Translations under genes and position numbers: made by a program
Assembly (NCBI GenBank): GCA_009773335.1
Contig: WRPF01000002.1
Span: forward strand, 130,071-194,070
Source of the DNA: Caulobacteraceae bacterium
GTDB taxonomy: Bacteria; Pseudomonadota; Alphaproteobacteria; Caulobacterales; Aquidulcibacteraceae
Length of the DNA stretch: 64,000 nt
Direction: 5' to 3'
Notes under the pieces: model-generated
What the model saw: the letters and a program-made list of their open reading frames with translations, nothing else
Databases searched by the model: none
Told to the model about the DNA's origin: nothing
In this document: positions 26,073 to 34,927 of the stretch, piece after piece
Layout of the letters: the number at the start of each line of letters is the position of its first letter
Position numbering within the stretch: the first letter of the stretch is position 1

Positions 26073-27452
26073 ATGGAACTTGAAGCGGTTCTTCTCGCAC
26101 GGCTGCAGTTCGCATTCACGATCGGCTTCCACATCATCTTCCCGGCCTTTACGATCGGGCTAGCGTCATTTCTCGCGGTTCTCGAGGGGCTGTGGTTGTG
26201 GACGAAGAAGCCTCATTTCCGGAATCTCTATCTGTTCTGGGTCAAGATCTTCGCGCTCTCGTTCGGCATGGGCGTCGTGTCAGGCGTCGTCATGAGCTAC
26301 CAGTTCGGCACGAACTGGAGCGTGTTCTCGGCGCAGGTCGGCAGCGTCATTGGCCCCTTGCTTGCCTATGAAGTGCTGACCGCCTTCTTTCTGGAGGCGT
26401 CCTTTCTCGGCGTCATGCTGTTTGGGTGGAAACGCGTGGGACCAGGGTTGCACTTTTTCGCCACCTGCATGGTGGCGATCGGCACGCTGTTCAGCGCCTT
26501 CTGGATTCTGGCAGCCAATTCCTGGATGCAGACCCCGCAGGGGTTTGAGGTCGCCGAGGACGGAACATTCGTCGCAACCTCCTTCATGGAGGTGGTTTTC
26601 AATCCATCGCTTCCCTCGCGGTTCGCCCACATGGTCGTGGCCGCCTATCTCACCACCGCGATGGTCGTGGCCGGCGCCGCGGCGTTCGGATTGTTGCGTC
26701 GTCGCGCGAACGGAGAGAACCGCACGAGCCTGCGCATGGCGGTTCTGATGATGGCGATCGTGGCCCCGCTTCAACTTGTTATTGGCCATGAATCCGGCGT
26801 CGTCGCGCATGAACACCAGCCGGCGAAGGTCGCGGCCATGGAAGGGTGGTGGCAGACCAGAAGCGGTCAGCCGACGATCCTGTTTGCGATTCCGGATGAG
26901 GCGGGGGAACGCAATCACGCGGAGGTCGCGATTCCGCGTATCGGGTCGTGGGTCGTGGCGGGGGATATGAATGCGGAGGTCAAGGGACTTGACGCATTCG
27001 CGCCGGCGGATCGTCCGCCGGTATTCATTACGTTCTGGGCTTTTCGCGTGATGGTCGGTCTGGGCCTCGCGATGATTGCACTTGGTCTATGGGGTGCCGT
27101 CCTGTGGGTGCTGCGAAAGCTGGACGGAGCAAACTGGTACCATCGCGCGCTCGTCCTGGCGGGACCGTCTGGCTTTGTCGCGGTGCTGGCAGGCTGGATC
27201 GCGGCTGAAGTCGGCCGTCAGCCCTATGTGGTCTATGGCGTTCTGCGCACCGTCGATGCAGTGTCGCCGGTGGCCGTGGGCAGCATCGCCGCGTCATTGC
27301 TCACGTTTCTGATCGTCTACGCGATCGTGTTCAGCGCCGGCGCGCTCTACATCCTGCGCCTGATCGAGCGGGGGCCGGATAGCGATGAACCGGAACCTGT
27401 CTCCCGCCAGCCGCCAGGATCGCCGCTCGCTGCCGCCGTGGAGGAGCGCTGA
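26073..27452 (+). CDS. cydA: cytochrome bd ubiquinol oxidase subunit I (CIO type)
   Basis: 459 residues, the length of short-Q-loop cyanide-insensitive oxidases. The N-terminal RLQFAFTIGFHIIFPAFTIG holds a heme histidine. QFGTNWSVF and FFLEASFLGVMLFGW are conserved proton/heme segments, GHESGVVAHEHQPAKVAAMEG is the quinol (Q) loop and AAEVGRQPYVVYGVLRT is the heme b region. Inner membrane; oxidises quinol and reduces O2 without pumping. bd oxidases resist sulfide and cyanide, which suits its place 43 nt after the sulfide operon. Confidence 0.95.
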   Translation: MELEAVLLARLQFAFTIGFHIIFPAFTIGLASFLAVLEGLWLWTKKPHFRNLYLFWVKIFALSFGMGVVSGVVMSYQFGTNWSVFSAQVGSVIGPLLAYEVLTAFFLEASFLGVMLFGWKRVGPGLHFFATCMVAIGTLFSAFWILAANSWMQTPQGFEVAEDGTFVATSFMEVVFNPSLPSRFAHMVVAAYLTTAMVVAGAAAFGLLRRRANGENRTSLRMAVLMMAIVAPLQLVIGHESGVVAHEHQPAKVAAMEGWWQTRSGQPTILFAIPDEAGERNHAEVAIPRIGSWVVAGDMNAEVKGLDAFAPADRPPVFITFWAFRVMVGLGLAMIALGLWGAVLWVLRKLDGANWYHRALVLAGPSGFVAVLAGWIAAEVGRQPYVVYGVLRTVDAVSPVAVGSIAASLLTFLIVYAIVFSAGALYILRLIERGPDSDEPEPVSRQPPGSPLAAAVEER

Positions 27453-27453
27453 G

Positions 27454-28482
27454 ATGTTCGGGCTTGAACTTTCCATGATTTGGGCGGTGCTGATCGCCGT
27501 CGCGGTCTTCATCTACGTCGCGCTCGACGGCTTCGATCTCGGTGTCGGCATTCTGTTTCCGTTCGCGAAGGACGCGCGCGAGCGCGACCAGATGCAGGCG
27601 GCGATTGCGCCGGTATGGGATGGCAACGAGACTTGGCTCGTGCTCGGCGGCGGAGGGCTTTTCGCGGCCTTCCCCAAGGCTTACGCGGCCTTGATGCCGG
27701 CCGTCTATCTGCCGATCATCCTGATGCTTCTGGCGCTTATCTTCCGCGGCGTGGCGTTTGAGTTTCGCCACCATGCGCGTGAGCGCGGCAGGAGGTTCTG
27801 GACCGCTGCGTTTGCGGGCGGGTCGTTTGCTGCGGCCGTCGCGCAGGGGCTTGTGCTCGGTGGTTTCGTGCAGGGCGTTCGGATCGAGAACGGCGCATTT
27901 GTCGGCGGTGCGTTTGATTGGCTGACGCCTTTCTCGCTGATGGTCGCGACGGCGCTCGTCATCGGCTACGCGCTTCTCGGAGCGGCGTGGCTGGTGTTCA
28001 AGACGCAAGGCGCATTGTTCGATCGCGCGCGGGCGTGGCTCAAGCAGGCAAGTCTTTTGGTCATGCTTGCGATGGGCGCGGTCAGCCTCGCCACCCTCGG
28101 CGTCGACCCGCGCGTGACGGCGCGCTGGGGCGTATCGATGACGAACGTGGATTGGCCTGTATTCGTGCGCTTGGCGCCGTTGCCGGTCATCGCGGCGATG
28201 CTGTGCGTCTTCTTGTGGCGGGGCGCGGAAGGGCGCAATCATCTCACGCCGTATTTGCTCGCGGTGGGCTTGTTCCTTGTCGGGTACGTGGGATTGGCGG
28301 TCAGCCTCTTCCCGTACATCATCCCGTTCGCCATGACTCCGGCGGACGCCGCTGCGGCCGACAATGCGCTGTCGCTGATGCTCTGGGGCGCGCTGGTTCT
28401 GTTGCCGGTGATCCTCAGTTACACCGCGTATGTTTACTGGCTCTTTCGCGCGAAAGTGGGAAGTGATGGCGCCTATCATTGA
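27454..28482 (+). CDS. cydB: cytochrome bd ubiquinol oxidase subunit II
   Basis: 342 residues, about eight membrane helices. Conserved VALDGFDLGVGILFPFA, VWDGNETWLVLGGGGLFAAFPKAY, FRGVAFEFR and PYIIPFAMTPADAAA. ATG 27454 lies one base after the cydA stop. Structural partner of subunit I. Co-transcribed with cydA and the DUF2474 gene. Confidence 0.95.
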   Translation: MFGLELSMIWAVLIAVAVFIYVALDGFDLGVGILFPFAKDARERDQMQAAIAPVWDGNETWLVLGGGGLFAAFPKAYAALMPAVYLPIILMLLALIFRGVAFEFRHHARERGRRFWTAAFAGGSFAAAVAQGLVLGGFVQGVRIENGAFVGGAFDWLTPFSLMVATALVIGYALLGAAWLVFKTQGALFDRARAWLKQASLLVMLAMGAVSLATLGVDPRVTARWGVSMTNVDWPVFVRLAPLPVIAAMLCVFLWRGAEGRNHLTPYLLAVGLFLVGYVGLAVSLFPYIIPFAMTPADAAAADNALSLMLWGALVLLPVILSYTAYVYWLFRAKVGSDGAYH

Positions 28483-28612
28483 GGGACCGCCGGAACCGAA
28501 CGCGCCGAAACGACCATTGGGCAAACGACTGGCGTGGTTCGCGGCGTTGTGGATCGCGGGACTGCTCGGCGTCGCGGCAGTGGCCTACGGATTGCGGCTG
28601 TTCGTCGTTTAG
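28466..28612 (+). CDS. DUF2474 small subunit of cytochrome bd oxidase
   Basis: 48 residues beginning MAPIIEGPPEPNAPKRPLG, then a single membrane helix (KRLAWFAALWIAGLLGVAAVAYGLRLFVV). Single-helix DUF2474 proteins follow cydB in CIO-type operons and are analogous to CydX in stabilising the oxidase. The start overlaps the cydB end by 17 bp. Confidence 0.85.
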   Translation: MAPIIEGPPEPNAPKRPLGKRLAWFAALWIAGLLGVAAVAYGLRLFVV

Positions 28613-29057
28613 CGGCGCCGGCGCGGCCAGCGAGCCGGGCACCTCGATCGGGTCAACCCCGGCTTCTCTGCGGTCCTGCTATGCGGCGGTCAGGAACGCG
28701 GGATCGACGATCGCTCCGTTCAGTTCGCTCAACCACGAATGCAGATCGGCGCGTACGGAAGGTGCGTCGACATCAGAACGGTAGACGAGATCGCCTTGAG
28801 CGACCGCGCGACGGAATACCTCGCTCGAAGGTCGACTGGCGCCCAGGGGCGCAAAGTGGAATTCGAACAAGTCCATTATGGACCCCGCAACGCCGCCCGG
28901 ATCGCGCATGATGGCGGGTCAATACACTGGGGCGGAAATCGAGACCAAGTTGTGTCACAACGAACCTCTGGCAGCATGCCCCCTGATCGCGTTGAACACG
29001 AGATCGCTCTATCTCAGAATTTGTCACTGCAATTTCGCTATCAAGCCGTCATCAGCG
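28613..29057. other. convergent intergenic region
   Basis: 445 bp between the convergent cyd operon and the sulfurtransferase gene. The only candidate is a 65-codon minus-strand frame (28876-28679, MDLFEFHFAPLG...), without a ribosome-binding site or known family. Otherwise I see nothing. Confidence 0.35.
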
Positions 29058-29912
29058 TTAGAATGGCCTGCCTTCTTCGATCGGCAAGGACGGGTCGCGC
29101 GACCATTCGTTCCACGAGCCGAAATAGATGCGTACGTCTTTGACGCCGGCTTCCTCAAGAGCGACGAACGTGTTCGAGGCGCGCGCCCCCTTGAAACAAT
29201 AGATAATGACGGGCGTGTCGCTGCGGATACCCACGGTTGCGCATTCCGCAAGGATTTCGTCCGGCGTCTTGAACATCTGCCCAGCTGGCGTCGGCTTCAT
29301 CATGCGATACCACTCGATCCACTTTGCGCCTGGCAGCCGCCCCTTGCGTGGGCAAAAATTCTTGCCGTACGGCGAGGAGCTATCCCCAATCCACTCGTCG
29401 ACGTCGCGCACATCGAGCTTGGTGATCTTGGGATCGGCGACTGCGGTTTTCATCGCGTCAAGATCAACAAGAATCGATTGGCTTCCCGAACGCACTGGAA
29501 ATGGCTTCGCCGTTGGATGCGACGGATCGGCGGTGATTGGTAATCCGGCCGCGCGCCAAGCTGCGAACCCGCCATGCAGCACCTTGATCTTCGGATATCC
29601 GAGGTAGCGGAGAAGCACGTAGCCCCGGCACGATTGGCCGAAGCCGCTTTCCATGGATTGCTCATAAACAACCGCCGTTTCGGCGCCAGAAAGGCCAGCC
29701 TTTCCGAAAGCAACGGCGAACTTCTCACGCAGCGCCGCTAGCCCGCCTGTTGGCGACGTGGCGAGATAGGTGAACACCTCCCGCACATTCACTGCGCCGG
29801 GGATGTGACCCTCGTGGAATTGCCCCGGATCGCGCGTGTCGATCAGAACCACCGCTTCGGTTCTCATCAATTCGCCGAGGGCGGGCGCCGCGATCAAGAC
29901 TTGGCCTGACAT
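29058..29912 (-). CDS. two-domain thiosulfate/3-mercaptopyruvate sulfurtransferase
   Basis: 284 residues. N-terminal inactive rhodanese domain (1-130: LIDTRDPGQFHEGHIPGAVNV) and C-terminal active domain (KLDVRDVDEWIG, then YCFKGARAS with catalytic C239). The loop CFKGAR differs from the CRKGVT of thiosulfate sulfurtransferase and the CGSGVT of mercaptopyruvate sulfurtransferase, so donor preference is uncertain. Start MSGQV at 29912. Probably part of the sulfur-handling neighbourhood, transcribed separately. Confidence 0.88.
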   Translation of the reverse strand: MSGQVLIAAPALGELMRTEAVVLIDTRDPGQFHEGHIPGAVNVREVFTYLATSPTGGLAALREKFAVAFGKAGLSGAETAVVYEQSMESGFGQSCRGYVLLRYLGYPKIKVLHGGFAAWRAAGLPITADPSHPTAKPFPVRSGSQSILVDLDAMKTAVADPKITKLDVRDVDEWIGDSSSPYGKNFCPRKGRLPGAKWIEWYRMMKPTPAGQMFKTPDEILAECATVGIRSDTPVIIYCFKGARASNTFVALEEAGVKDVRIYFGSWNEWSRDPSLPIEEGRPF

Positions 29913-30182
29913 GTGAGCCTCCAAAACCAACGGAGCAATCTAGGCGATCATCCTCAACGGCACTTGATGCGTATCAAGGTTGCGCATGATTCCTCGTCAA
30001 CGCGTGTGGTCCACGACCGTCATTCAGGTCGTTGCGAGTCGTGCTCACAATTCGATTCGGATTGAATTCGCTCAGTCTCACTCTTTGTGGGGGAGGGGGC
30101 GAGCGGTTGGCTGAGCCAGTCTGAAACGGTCGCGTCAAGGATCGCGCGATCAGCGGCGAAGAGATGGTGCGCAATTGGCGCC
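29913..30182. other. intergenic region at the start of the integration scar
   Basis: 270 bp upstream of the sulfurtransferase gene, with no gene seen. Together with the next 300 bp (b561 relic and tRNA fragment) it forms a 560-bp gene-free stretch. Confidence 0.35.
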
Positions 30183-30271
30183 CGCCTCAGGCTCGTCACT
30201 GCGACGACGTCTGACGCCGGTAATCATCGCGGGCGCGCGCGTCGTTGGGTTTCAGCGTTGCAATGACCACG
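30183..30271 (-). pseudogene. cytochrome b561 C-terminal relic
   Basis: Read on the minus strand, this ~90-bp block aligns almost base for base with 22428-22515 of the b561 gene. It covers a degraded ETLKVKDAL and the MITGVKRRRSDEP segment (here MITGVRRRRSDEP), with a 2-bp deletion between them. No surrounding b561 sequence remains. A third b561-derived copy in this window. Confidence 0.7.
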
Positions 30272-30472
30272 CCCGGCGTTTCGGGACAGCTATTGAGGCA
30301 ACGGGATACACGTTGGCTGACTATCGATCATGTCAGAGGTTCGTCGCGACGGCCGTGGCGAAGCTCTCGGCGCTGCGGGCCGCAGCGTGGCTCAGAATTC
30401 CCAAATCCTGGTAGCCCGGTGAAAGCCCGGGAATTTGGCGACGGGAGCAGATCGCGTAAGTTGTTGAAAACA

Positions 30473-30506
30473 TGGTGGAGCCGAGCGGGATCGAACCGCT
30501 GACCTC
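30473..30506 (-). other. 3' fragment of tRNA-Ala-like gene (attachment-site scar)
   Basis: The minus strand gives the T-arm GGTTCGATCCC and a 3' acceptor strand CGGCTCCACCA with encoded CCA, preceded by GAGGTCAGC as in tRNA-Ala. No D-arm, anticodon arm or 5' acceptor strand (GGAGCCG) is found upstream. Such 3' ends are left or duplicated when elements insert into tRNA genes. Confidence 0.6.
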
Positions 30507-30616
30507 GTGAACGCCATTAGCCATTCCCCATTCTTCGCCTGGGGGCCGGCCATTCCGGTAGTCTCAGACGTGCGGTGCCGGCGTTCTCGGGCCGGTGGAT
30601 TGTCCTGTTCCCGAAT

Positions 30617-30638
30617 GTGCGGACCAAGTGCGGACCAA
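30617..30638. repeat. 11-bp tandem direct repeat
   Basis: GTGCGGACCAA occurs twice head to tail (30617-30627, 30628-30638), between two tRNA fragments and close to the integrase gene. Arm-type integrase sites often look like this; the role is inferred. Confidence 0.6.
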
Positions 30639-30682
30639 AAGGAAAAGCGGAGCGGCGAGGCGGTCCCAAGTCCTTGATTTTA

Positions 30683-30727
30683 TGGCGCACCCGACAGGAT
30701 TCGAACCTGTGACCTCTGCCTTCGGAG
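30683..30727 (-). other. 3' fragment of tRNA-Arg(CCG) gene, attachment-site scar
   Basis: The minus strand reads from the anticodon loop CTCCGAA through the variable loop, T-arm GGTTCGAATCC and acceptor GTGCGCCA with encoded CCA. The 5' half is missing; sequence upstream passes directly into the integrase 3' flank. The integrase stop codon lies only 20 bp away, the usual attL/attR geometry. Confidence 0.7.
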
Positions 30728-30746
30728 ATCATGCGCGACATAGACG

Positions 30747-32063
30747 TCACTCCTCATCCTGGCCGGTCGGCGAGTTTGGCGAGGAGAAGAGCAGACTTCG
30801 CTCCACGCTTGCCGCGACAGCGTGAAGCGGATCGTCGCGGAGATGAGCGTAGCGCTCGGTCGTTTGTGACTGCGTGTGTCCGAGCGCCTTGCCGATGAGA
30901 AAGAGGCTCGCGCCGTCGGCGGCGGCGAAGGATGCGAATGAGTGCCTGAGATCATGCAGGCGAACATCGTCTAGATTCGCCCGCCTACGCACTCGCTCCC
31001 ATGCCTTCTGCAATCCCTGAGCGTGGCTATCGCCTATCAGTGACGGAAACACGAAGCGGTCTTTGGCTGCCTTGCCGACGGCATCCTCGGTTCGCATTGG
31101 CTTGCGTAGAGCGGAGAGTTTCTTTCGCTTCTTGAGAATCGCCAACGCCGTTCCGCTCAGCGGTATGTACTTTTCGCCTGACTTCGATCGCTCCCGGGGC
31201 AATCGAATGAGCCGGCGCTCGAAGTCCACCTCGTTCCACTGCAGCGCGACGATTTCCGATTTCCGCGCGCCCGTCAGCAGAAGCAGACGCACCATATCGG
31301 CGAACCGGGGATCCAATGCGGCATCGAGTTCCATTTCGAGAATTGTGTTCTGCAGCAACACGGCCTCTTCGCGCGTGAGGAAGCGCTCCATCTTTCTAGG
31401 CTTGGTCTTTTTCACGCGGAGGCAGGGATTGTCGTCGACGATGCCGCTATCGAGCGCCCAGGAGTAGCAGGCCGATAGACTCATAACGGAGGAGCGTGCG
31501 ATCCCGGCGCCGCCGCGCAGAATGGACCGACCCCGTGGTCTGGTTTTTGTGTCTCGCGCAGTCTTGCCCTCGGTGATCTTCAGTTGCGCGCCTTCGATAT
31601 CAGCGCGCGTGATGTGGCCAGCCGCCTTGGCGCCCAAGAGTGGTACGATATGATTGCGAAGTTTGCGCGCGTCGGTCGACCATGAGCTTTCCCGTTTTGA
31701 CGGGGCGGCGGGGCGTCCTTCCTCCAGCCATTTCTCGGCGAGTTCGCCGAGAGTGATTGCCCGGGCCCGCGCGGCTGCCGCCGTCGCACGTGTCGCCGCG
31801 GGGGTCTCGCCGTCAAAGAGCTTTCCGCGGAGAGAGATCGCTCTGGTCCTCGCCTGATCAACGGTGATGACCCCATGCTCGCCCAGGGTCTCGCGCCCCT
31901 GATTGCCATTCAGCTTCCATTTGAACCGGTAGAGCTTGCGCCCCGAACGCATGGCTTCGACATGAAAGCCTGTGAGTTCGGTGTCGAACAGGGCAGCCCT
32001 GGGGGCGTCGGGCGGGCATGTGAATGCGTCGACGACGCGCTTGGTCAGCTTCGCTTTGGCCAT
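30747..32063 (-). CDS. tyrosine recombinase / integrase
   Basis: 438 residues from ATG 32063. An N-terminal DUF4102-like arm-binding domain (KLTKRVVDAF..., FDTELTGFHVEAMRSGRKLYRFKWK), a core-binding domain and the catalytic domain. Catalytic residues are visible: Arg in LLTGARKSEIV, HxxR in LHDLRHSFASF, His in GKALGHTQSQ and Tyr in TTERYAHL. These P4-like integrases insert islands into tRNA 3' ends. It is flanked by tRNA-Arg and tRNA-Met 3' fragments. No other mobile-element genes remain. The gene looks intact. Confidence 0.92.
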   Translation of the reverse strand: MAKAKLTKRVVDAFTCPPDAPRAALFDTELTGFHVEAMRSGRKLYRFKWKLNGNQGRETLGEHGVITVDQARTRAISLRGKLFDGETPAATRATAAAARARAITLGELAEKWLEEGRPAAPSKRESSWSTDARKLRNHIVPLLGAKAAGHITRADIEGAQLKITEGKTARDTKTRPRGRSILRGGAGIARSSVMSLSACYSWALDSGIVDDNPCLRVKKTKPRKMERFLTREEAVLLQNTILEMELDAALDPRFADMVRLLLLTGARKSEIVALQWNEVDFERRLIRLPRERSKSGEKYIPLSGTALAILKKRKKLSALRKPMRTEDAVGKAAKDRFVFPSLIGDSHAQGLQKAWERVRRRANLDDVRLHDLRHSFASFAAADGASLFLIGKALGHTQSQTTERYAHLRDDPLHAVAASVERSLLFSSPNSPTGQDEE

Positions 32064-32256
32064 CGGATTTCCGCACGCAAATTTAGAGTCCCAAGGTGCA
32101 CCCCAAGGTCGCCTGTGTATCCTGTGTGTATCCTCAGGACGAAAGTCGCGGCAATACCGTGACGATGCGATACGAAAAGAAAATTCGCAACATGCGGAAA
32201 ACAAAAGCAAAAAACGAGCTGATGCAAATTGCGACAAGCTAACAAAAGTCCGCTGC

Positions 32257-32307
32257 CGAGGATTCATAACCCCAAGGTCGGTGGTTCAATTCCACCCGCC
32301 ACCACCA
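32257..32307 (+). other. 3' fragment of tRNA-Met(CAT) gene, attachment-site scar
   Basis: TTCATAA anticodon loop (anticodon CAT), variable loop, T-arm GGTTCAATTCC and acceptor CGCCACCACCA with encoded CCA at 32305-32307. The 5' side of the anticodon stem does not pair (GAGGA against CCCC), and no 5' acceptor GGTGGCG is upstream, so only the 3' half is present. Opposite orientation to the other two fragments. Confidence 0.65.
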
Positions 32308-32763
32308 CACAGTCCCGGCCTTGGGGGACGCAGGCGTTAAACCGCAAAAAACCGCCTACTTTCCGGTGGTTGCGGGCTCCAACATCTCCTCCAGTCGATC
32401 TCAATACGTGCAAATGGCGCGGTTCCTGCCCCGTGTCTCTCGAGGTCCGTTTTGACCTCTGGATTCAAATTCGAGAGACGGGTCCGCTCGACGTTTTCGT
32501 ACCGGACAGTCGTTCGGCGAGCACGGAGAAGCGCGCGCTGGCCGGCCCGGTCGTGAGGGAGGGCCTGCGTGATCCGCCCGGCGAGCGTCAGGCGCGCCGG
32601 CTGACGGCCGTCGAGAGTGGACGCAACCAGGTCGGCGCGAGATAGGCGAGCGGCAAAATCTGTCCCGCGCAGATCGACGAGACGCTCTCGCGATCCGCGA
32701 GCGCCCGCCATGACCCAGCGCCGCCACCGTCGAGTGCGGCGAGATGAACATCGGAGGTTCAGT
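32308..32763. other. intergenic region with inverted repeat
   Basis: 456 bp between the tRNA-Met fragment and the first halogenase gene. No credible gene. GTCTCTCGA (32435-32443) and TCGAGAGAC (32471-32479) form inverted arms, with GAGGTC/GACCTC inside them, giving a possible hairpin. Confidence 0.4.
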
Positions 32764-34344
32764 TCATGCGCGCTTCTCCGGTTCCGGCGCCGGCGCGCGG
32801 CAGTGCCGGTCAATATATTCCTGGTGACCGGGCATGGCTGCGGCGGCCTCGGCGATGGACTGGCGGATATTCGCAAGATAGCCGGCCGATTGCACAGGAT
32901 CGCGCAGATCGACGAGCGGCGCGTGGCGCTGCGGCGTCACGTCCTGACCGACGAACACCGCGAGCCAGTTTGGATTCTGGAACAGCTCCAGGCCGTCGCT
33001 GACGATATTTCCCGCCGCACGGAATTGCTCGATCTTGTACGCGAGAGCATCGGGAACCGGCATCGCCGCACAGTAGCGCCACAACGCGCCGTCGTCGCGG
33101 GTTGTGGCCTTGTAGTGCAGGATGATGAAGTCGCGAACGCGCTCGAACTCAAGCTGTGTCAGCCGGTTGTACTCCGCGACGCTCGCCGCGTTGGCGTCCC
33201 GGTCCGGAAACAACGCAAGGAAACGGGTGATGCCGCTCTGGATGAGATGGAGGCTCGTGGATTCGAGCGGTTCGAGAAAGCCCGAAGACAGCCCGATCGC
33301 CACGCAGTTCCGGTTCCAGTGAACCTTGCGACGCCCGGCCGTGAACCTGATCAGTCGCGGATCGGCAAGCGGCGCGCTCTCGAGATTTTCGAGCAGCGTC
33401 CTGGCCGCCTCGTCCTCGCTCACGAACCCGCTGCAGTGAACATGGCCGTTGCCGATCCGGTGCTGCAGCGGGATGCGCCATTGCCAGCCGGCTTCGCGCG
33501 CAGTGGAGCGGGTATAGGGCGTGAAGGCGTCCGCGTGAGCGCAGGGAACGGCCCAGGCGCGGTCGCAGGGCAACCAGTGCGACCAGTTCTCGAAGCCGGA
33601 CCGCAGCGCGTCCTCGATGATCAGTCCGCGAAACCCCGAGCAGTCCACGAAGAAGTCGGCTTCGATTTCACGCCCGTCTGCAAGAGTGACGCTCCGGATC
33701 ATCCCGTCTTCGCCGTGCAACGCTACATCGACGATGCGGCCCTCGATGCGGGTGACGCCGCACTTCTCCGCGAAGGCGCGCAGATATTTTGCATAGAGCG
33801 AGGCGTCGAAGTGATAGGCATAGTCGAACGTGGACTGGATACGCCTTGGATCGAGCATGGGGCGGTCGAACCGGTTTGCACGCGCCGCGCCCCAGGCCAT
33901 GGAGTGATCCTGCAACGAGGCGGTATCGCCGCCTGCACGGGCGCGCAGCCAGTGATGGTGCAAAGGCGTGGCGTCGAAATCGGCGCCGAAACGTCCGAAG
34001 GGATGAAAATAGCGGTCGCCAATACGCCCCCAGTCCACAAACTCGATGCCGAGCTTGAAGGAACCCTGCGTAGCGGCGACGAAGGCCGCCTCGTCGATCC
34101 CGAGCGACCGGTTGAATAGCTTGATCGGCGGTATTGTCGCTTCGCCGACACCGACGATGCCGATCTCATCGGACTCCACCACGGTGACCGCGCACGCGCC
34201 CTGGACGGCCTTGGAGATGGCGGCGGCGCTCATCCAGCCGGCAGAGCCCCCCCCGACGATCAGCAGATGGCGCAGCCGCCGATCTCCAGGGCCTCCTCCA
34301 AGGCCTTCTGGGGGCCCGCGCGATGCGATCGGGGAGTCCGTCAT
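32764..34344 (-). CDS. flavin-dependent tryptophan-halogenase-like protein 1
   Basis: 526 residues. FAD-binding GGGSAGW near residue 33, [17 protein letters not shown], the Lys of the halogenase active site in GSFKLGIEF, and the diagnostic WxWxIP motif in [29 protein letters not shown] lies before the C terminus. All hallmark motifs of flavin-dependent halogenases are present. Members of this family sit beside TonB receptors in many carbohydrate loci of Caulobacterales and sphingomonads, where the substrate is unknown. Its ATG overlaps the stop of the GH13 remnant. No flavin reductase gene is nearby. Confidence 0.88.
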   Translation of the reverse strand: MTDSPIASRGPPEGLGGGPGDRRLRHLLIVGGGSAGWMSAAAISKAVQGACAVTVVESDEIGIVGVGEATIPPIKLFNRSLGIDEAAFVAATQGSFKLGIEFVDWGRIGDRYFHPFGRFGADFDATPLHHHWLRARAGGDTASLQDHSMAWGAARANRFDRPMLDPRRIQSTFDYAYHFDASLYAKYLRAFAEKCGVTRIEGRIVDVALHGEDGMIRSVTLADGREIEADFFVDCSGFRGLIIEDALRSGFENWSHWLPCDRAWAVPCAHADAFTPYTRSTAREAGWQWRIPLQHRIGNGHVHCSGFVSEDEAARTLLENLESAPLADPRLIRFTAGRRKVHWNRNCVAIGLSSGFLEPLESTSLHLIQSGITRFLALFPDRDANAASVAEYNRLTQLEFERVRDFIILHYKATTRDDGALWRYCAAMPVPDALAYKIEQFRAAGNIVSDGLELFQNPNWLAVFVGQDVTPQRHAPLVDLRDPVQSAGYLANIRQSIAEAAAAMPGHQEYIDRHCRAPAPEPEKRA

Positions 34345-34927
34345 CACCGCGCCCGCCGTTCATAGACGCGCCACGACCAGGCCGGGAGATCGATCGGATC
34401 CTCGCCGTCGAATGCGACCAGCATCTTGCTGAAACGCTCCACATAGGAGCCGGACTGCGGACCGCCGGAAATCGTCACTGAATGCCGTGTCGGCGAGAAA
34501 TTGAACGCGGCGAAAACCTCATCGTCCTCGGCGCGACGCAGGAAGGTGAGCACCGCTTGCGGGCGCGAGTTGGCGACCGGAATCATTTCTCCGCTCCAGG
34601 GCGCGTTCCAGAGCGCCTCCATCGGATCTTTTCGCCACGGGATCGGGTCCTTCTCGAAGAAGGCGAGCCGCTTGGGATCGCCAGCTTGCTGCTCATTGTA
34701 CATCATCGGGATGCCCTCGCTGACAAAGAAGGGCATGATCGCGTCGTCAGTCGCCGGGCCGAACCGTTCGCGCGCGGTCGCGTCCCAGGCGTAGGTCGCG
34801 TCGAACGCCGCATAGAGCATGTCGCGGGAATCGGATTCCGCAAGCAGGAAGACGGGCTTGATCTTGTCGAGTTCAATCCGGACCTGTCGCCAGAAGTCCA
34901 GCGGCATGAAGTGCGCAACATCGCTCA
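34344..34927 (-). pseudogene. C-terminal remnant of a GH13 alpha-amylase
   Basis: The homology starts at DVAHFMPLDFW, inside conserved region II (GFRxDVA) and just where the MFS gene stops. It continues through FLLAESDSRDMLYAAFD (region III, acid Glu), a DATYAWD segment, EGIPMMYNEQQAGDPKR and a C-terminal beta domain to [11 protein letters not shown]. The N-terminal two thirds, including (beta/alpha)8 strands 1-3 and most of region II, are missing. This looks like a deletion joining the MFS 3' end to the middle of the amylase gene. A short product from the internal Met of HFMPL is possible but would be inactive. Confidence 0.8.

Noticed and set aside
28679..28876. 65-codon minus-strand frame MDLFEFHFAPLG...
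   Set aside because: Reads somewhat like a protein, but lacks a ribosome-binding site and any known family; kept only as a note in the intergenic entry.
30473..32307. Complete tRNA genes
   Set aside because: Each has a good T-arm and CCA end, but no D-arm or matching 5' acceptor strand, so only 3' fragments are supported.
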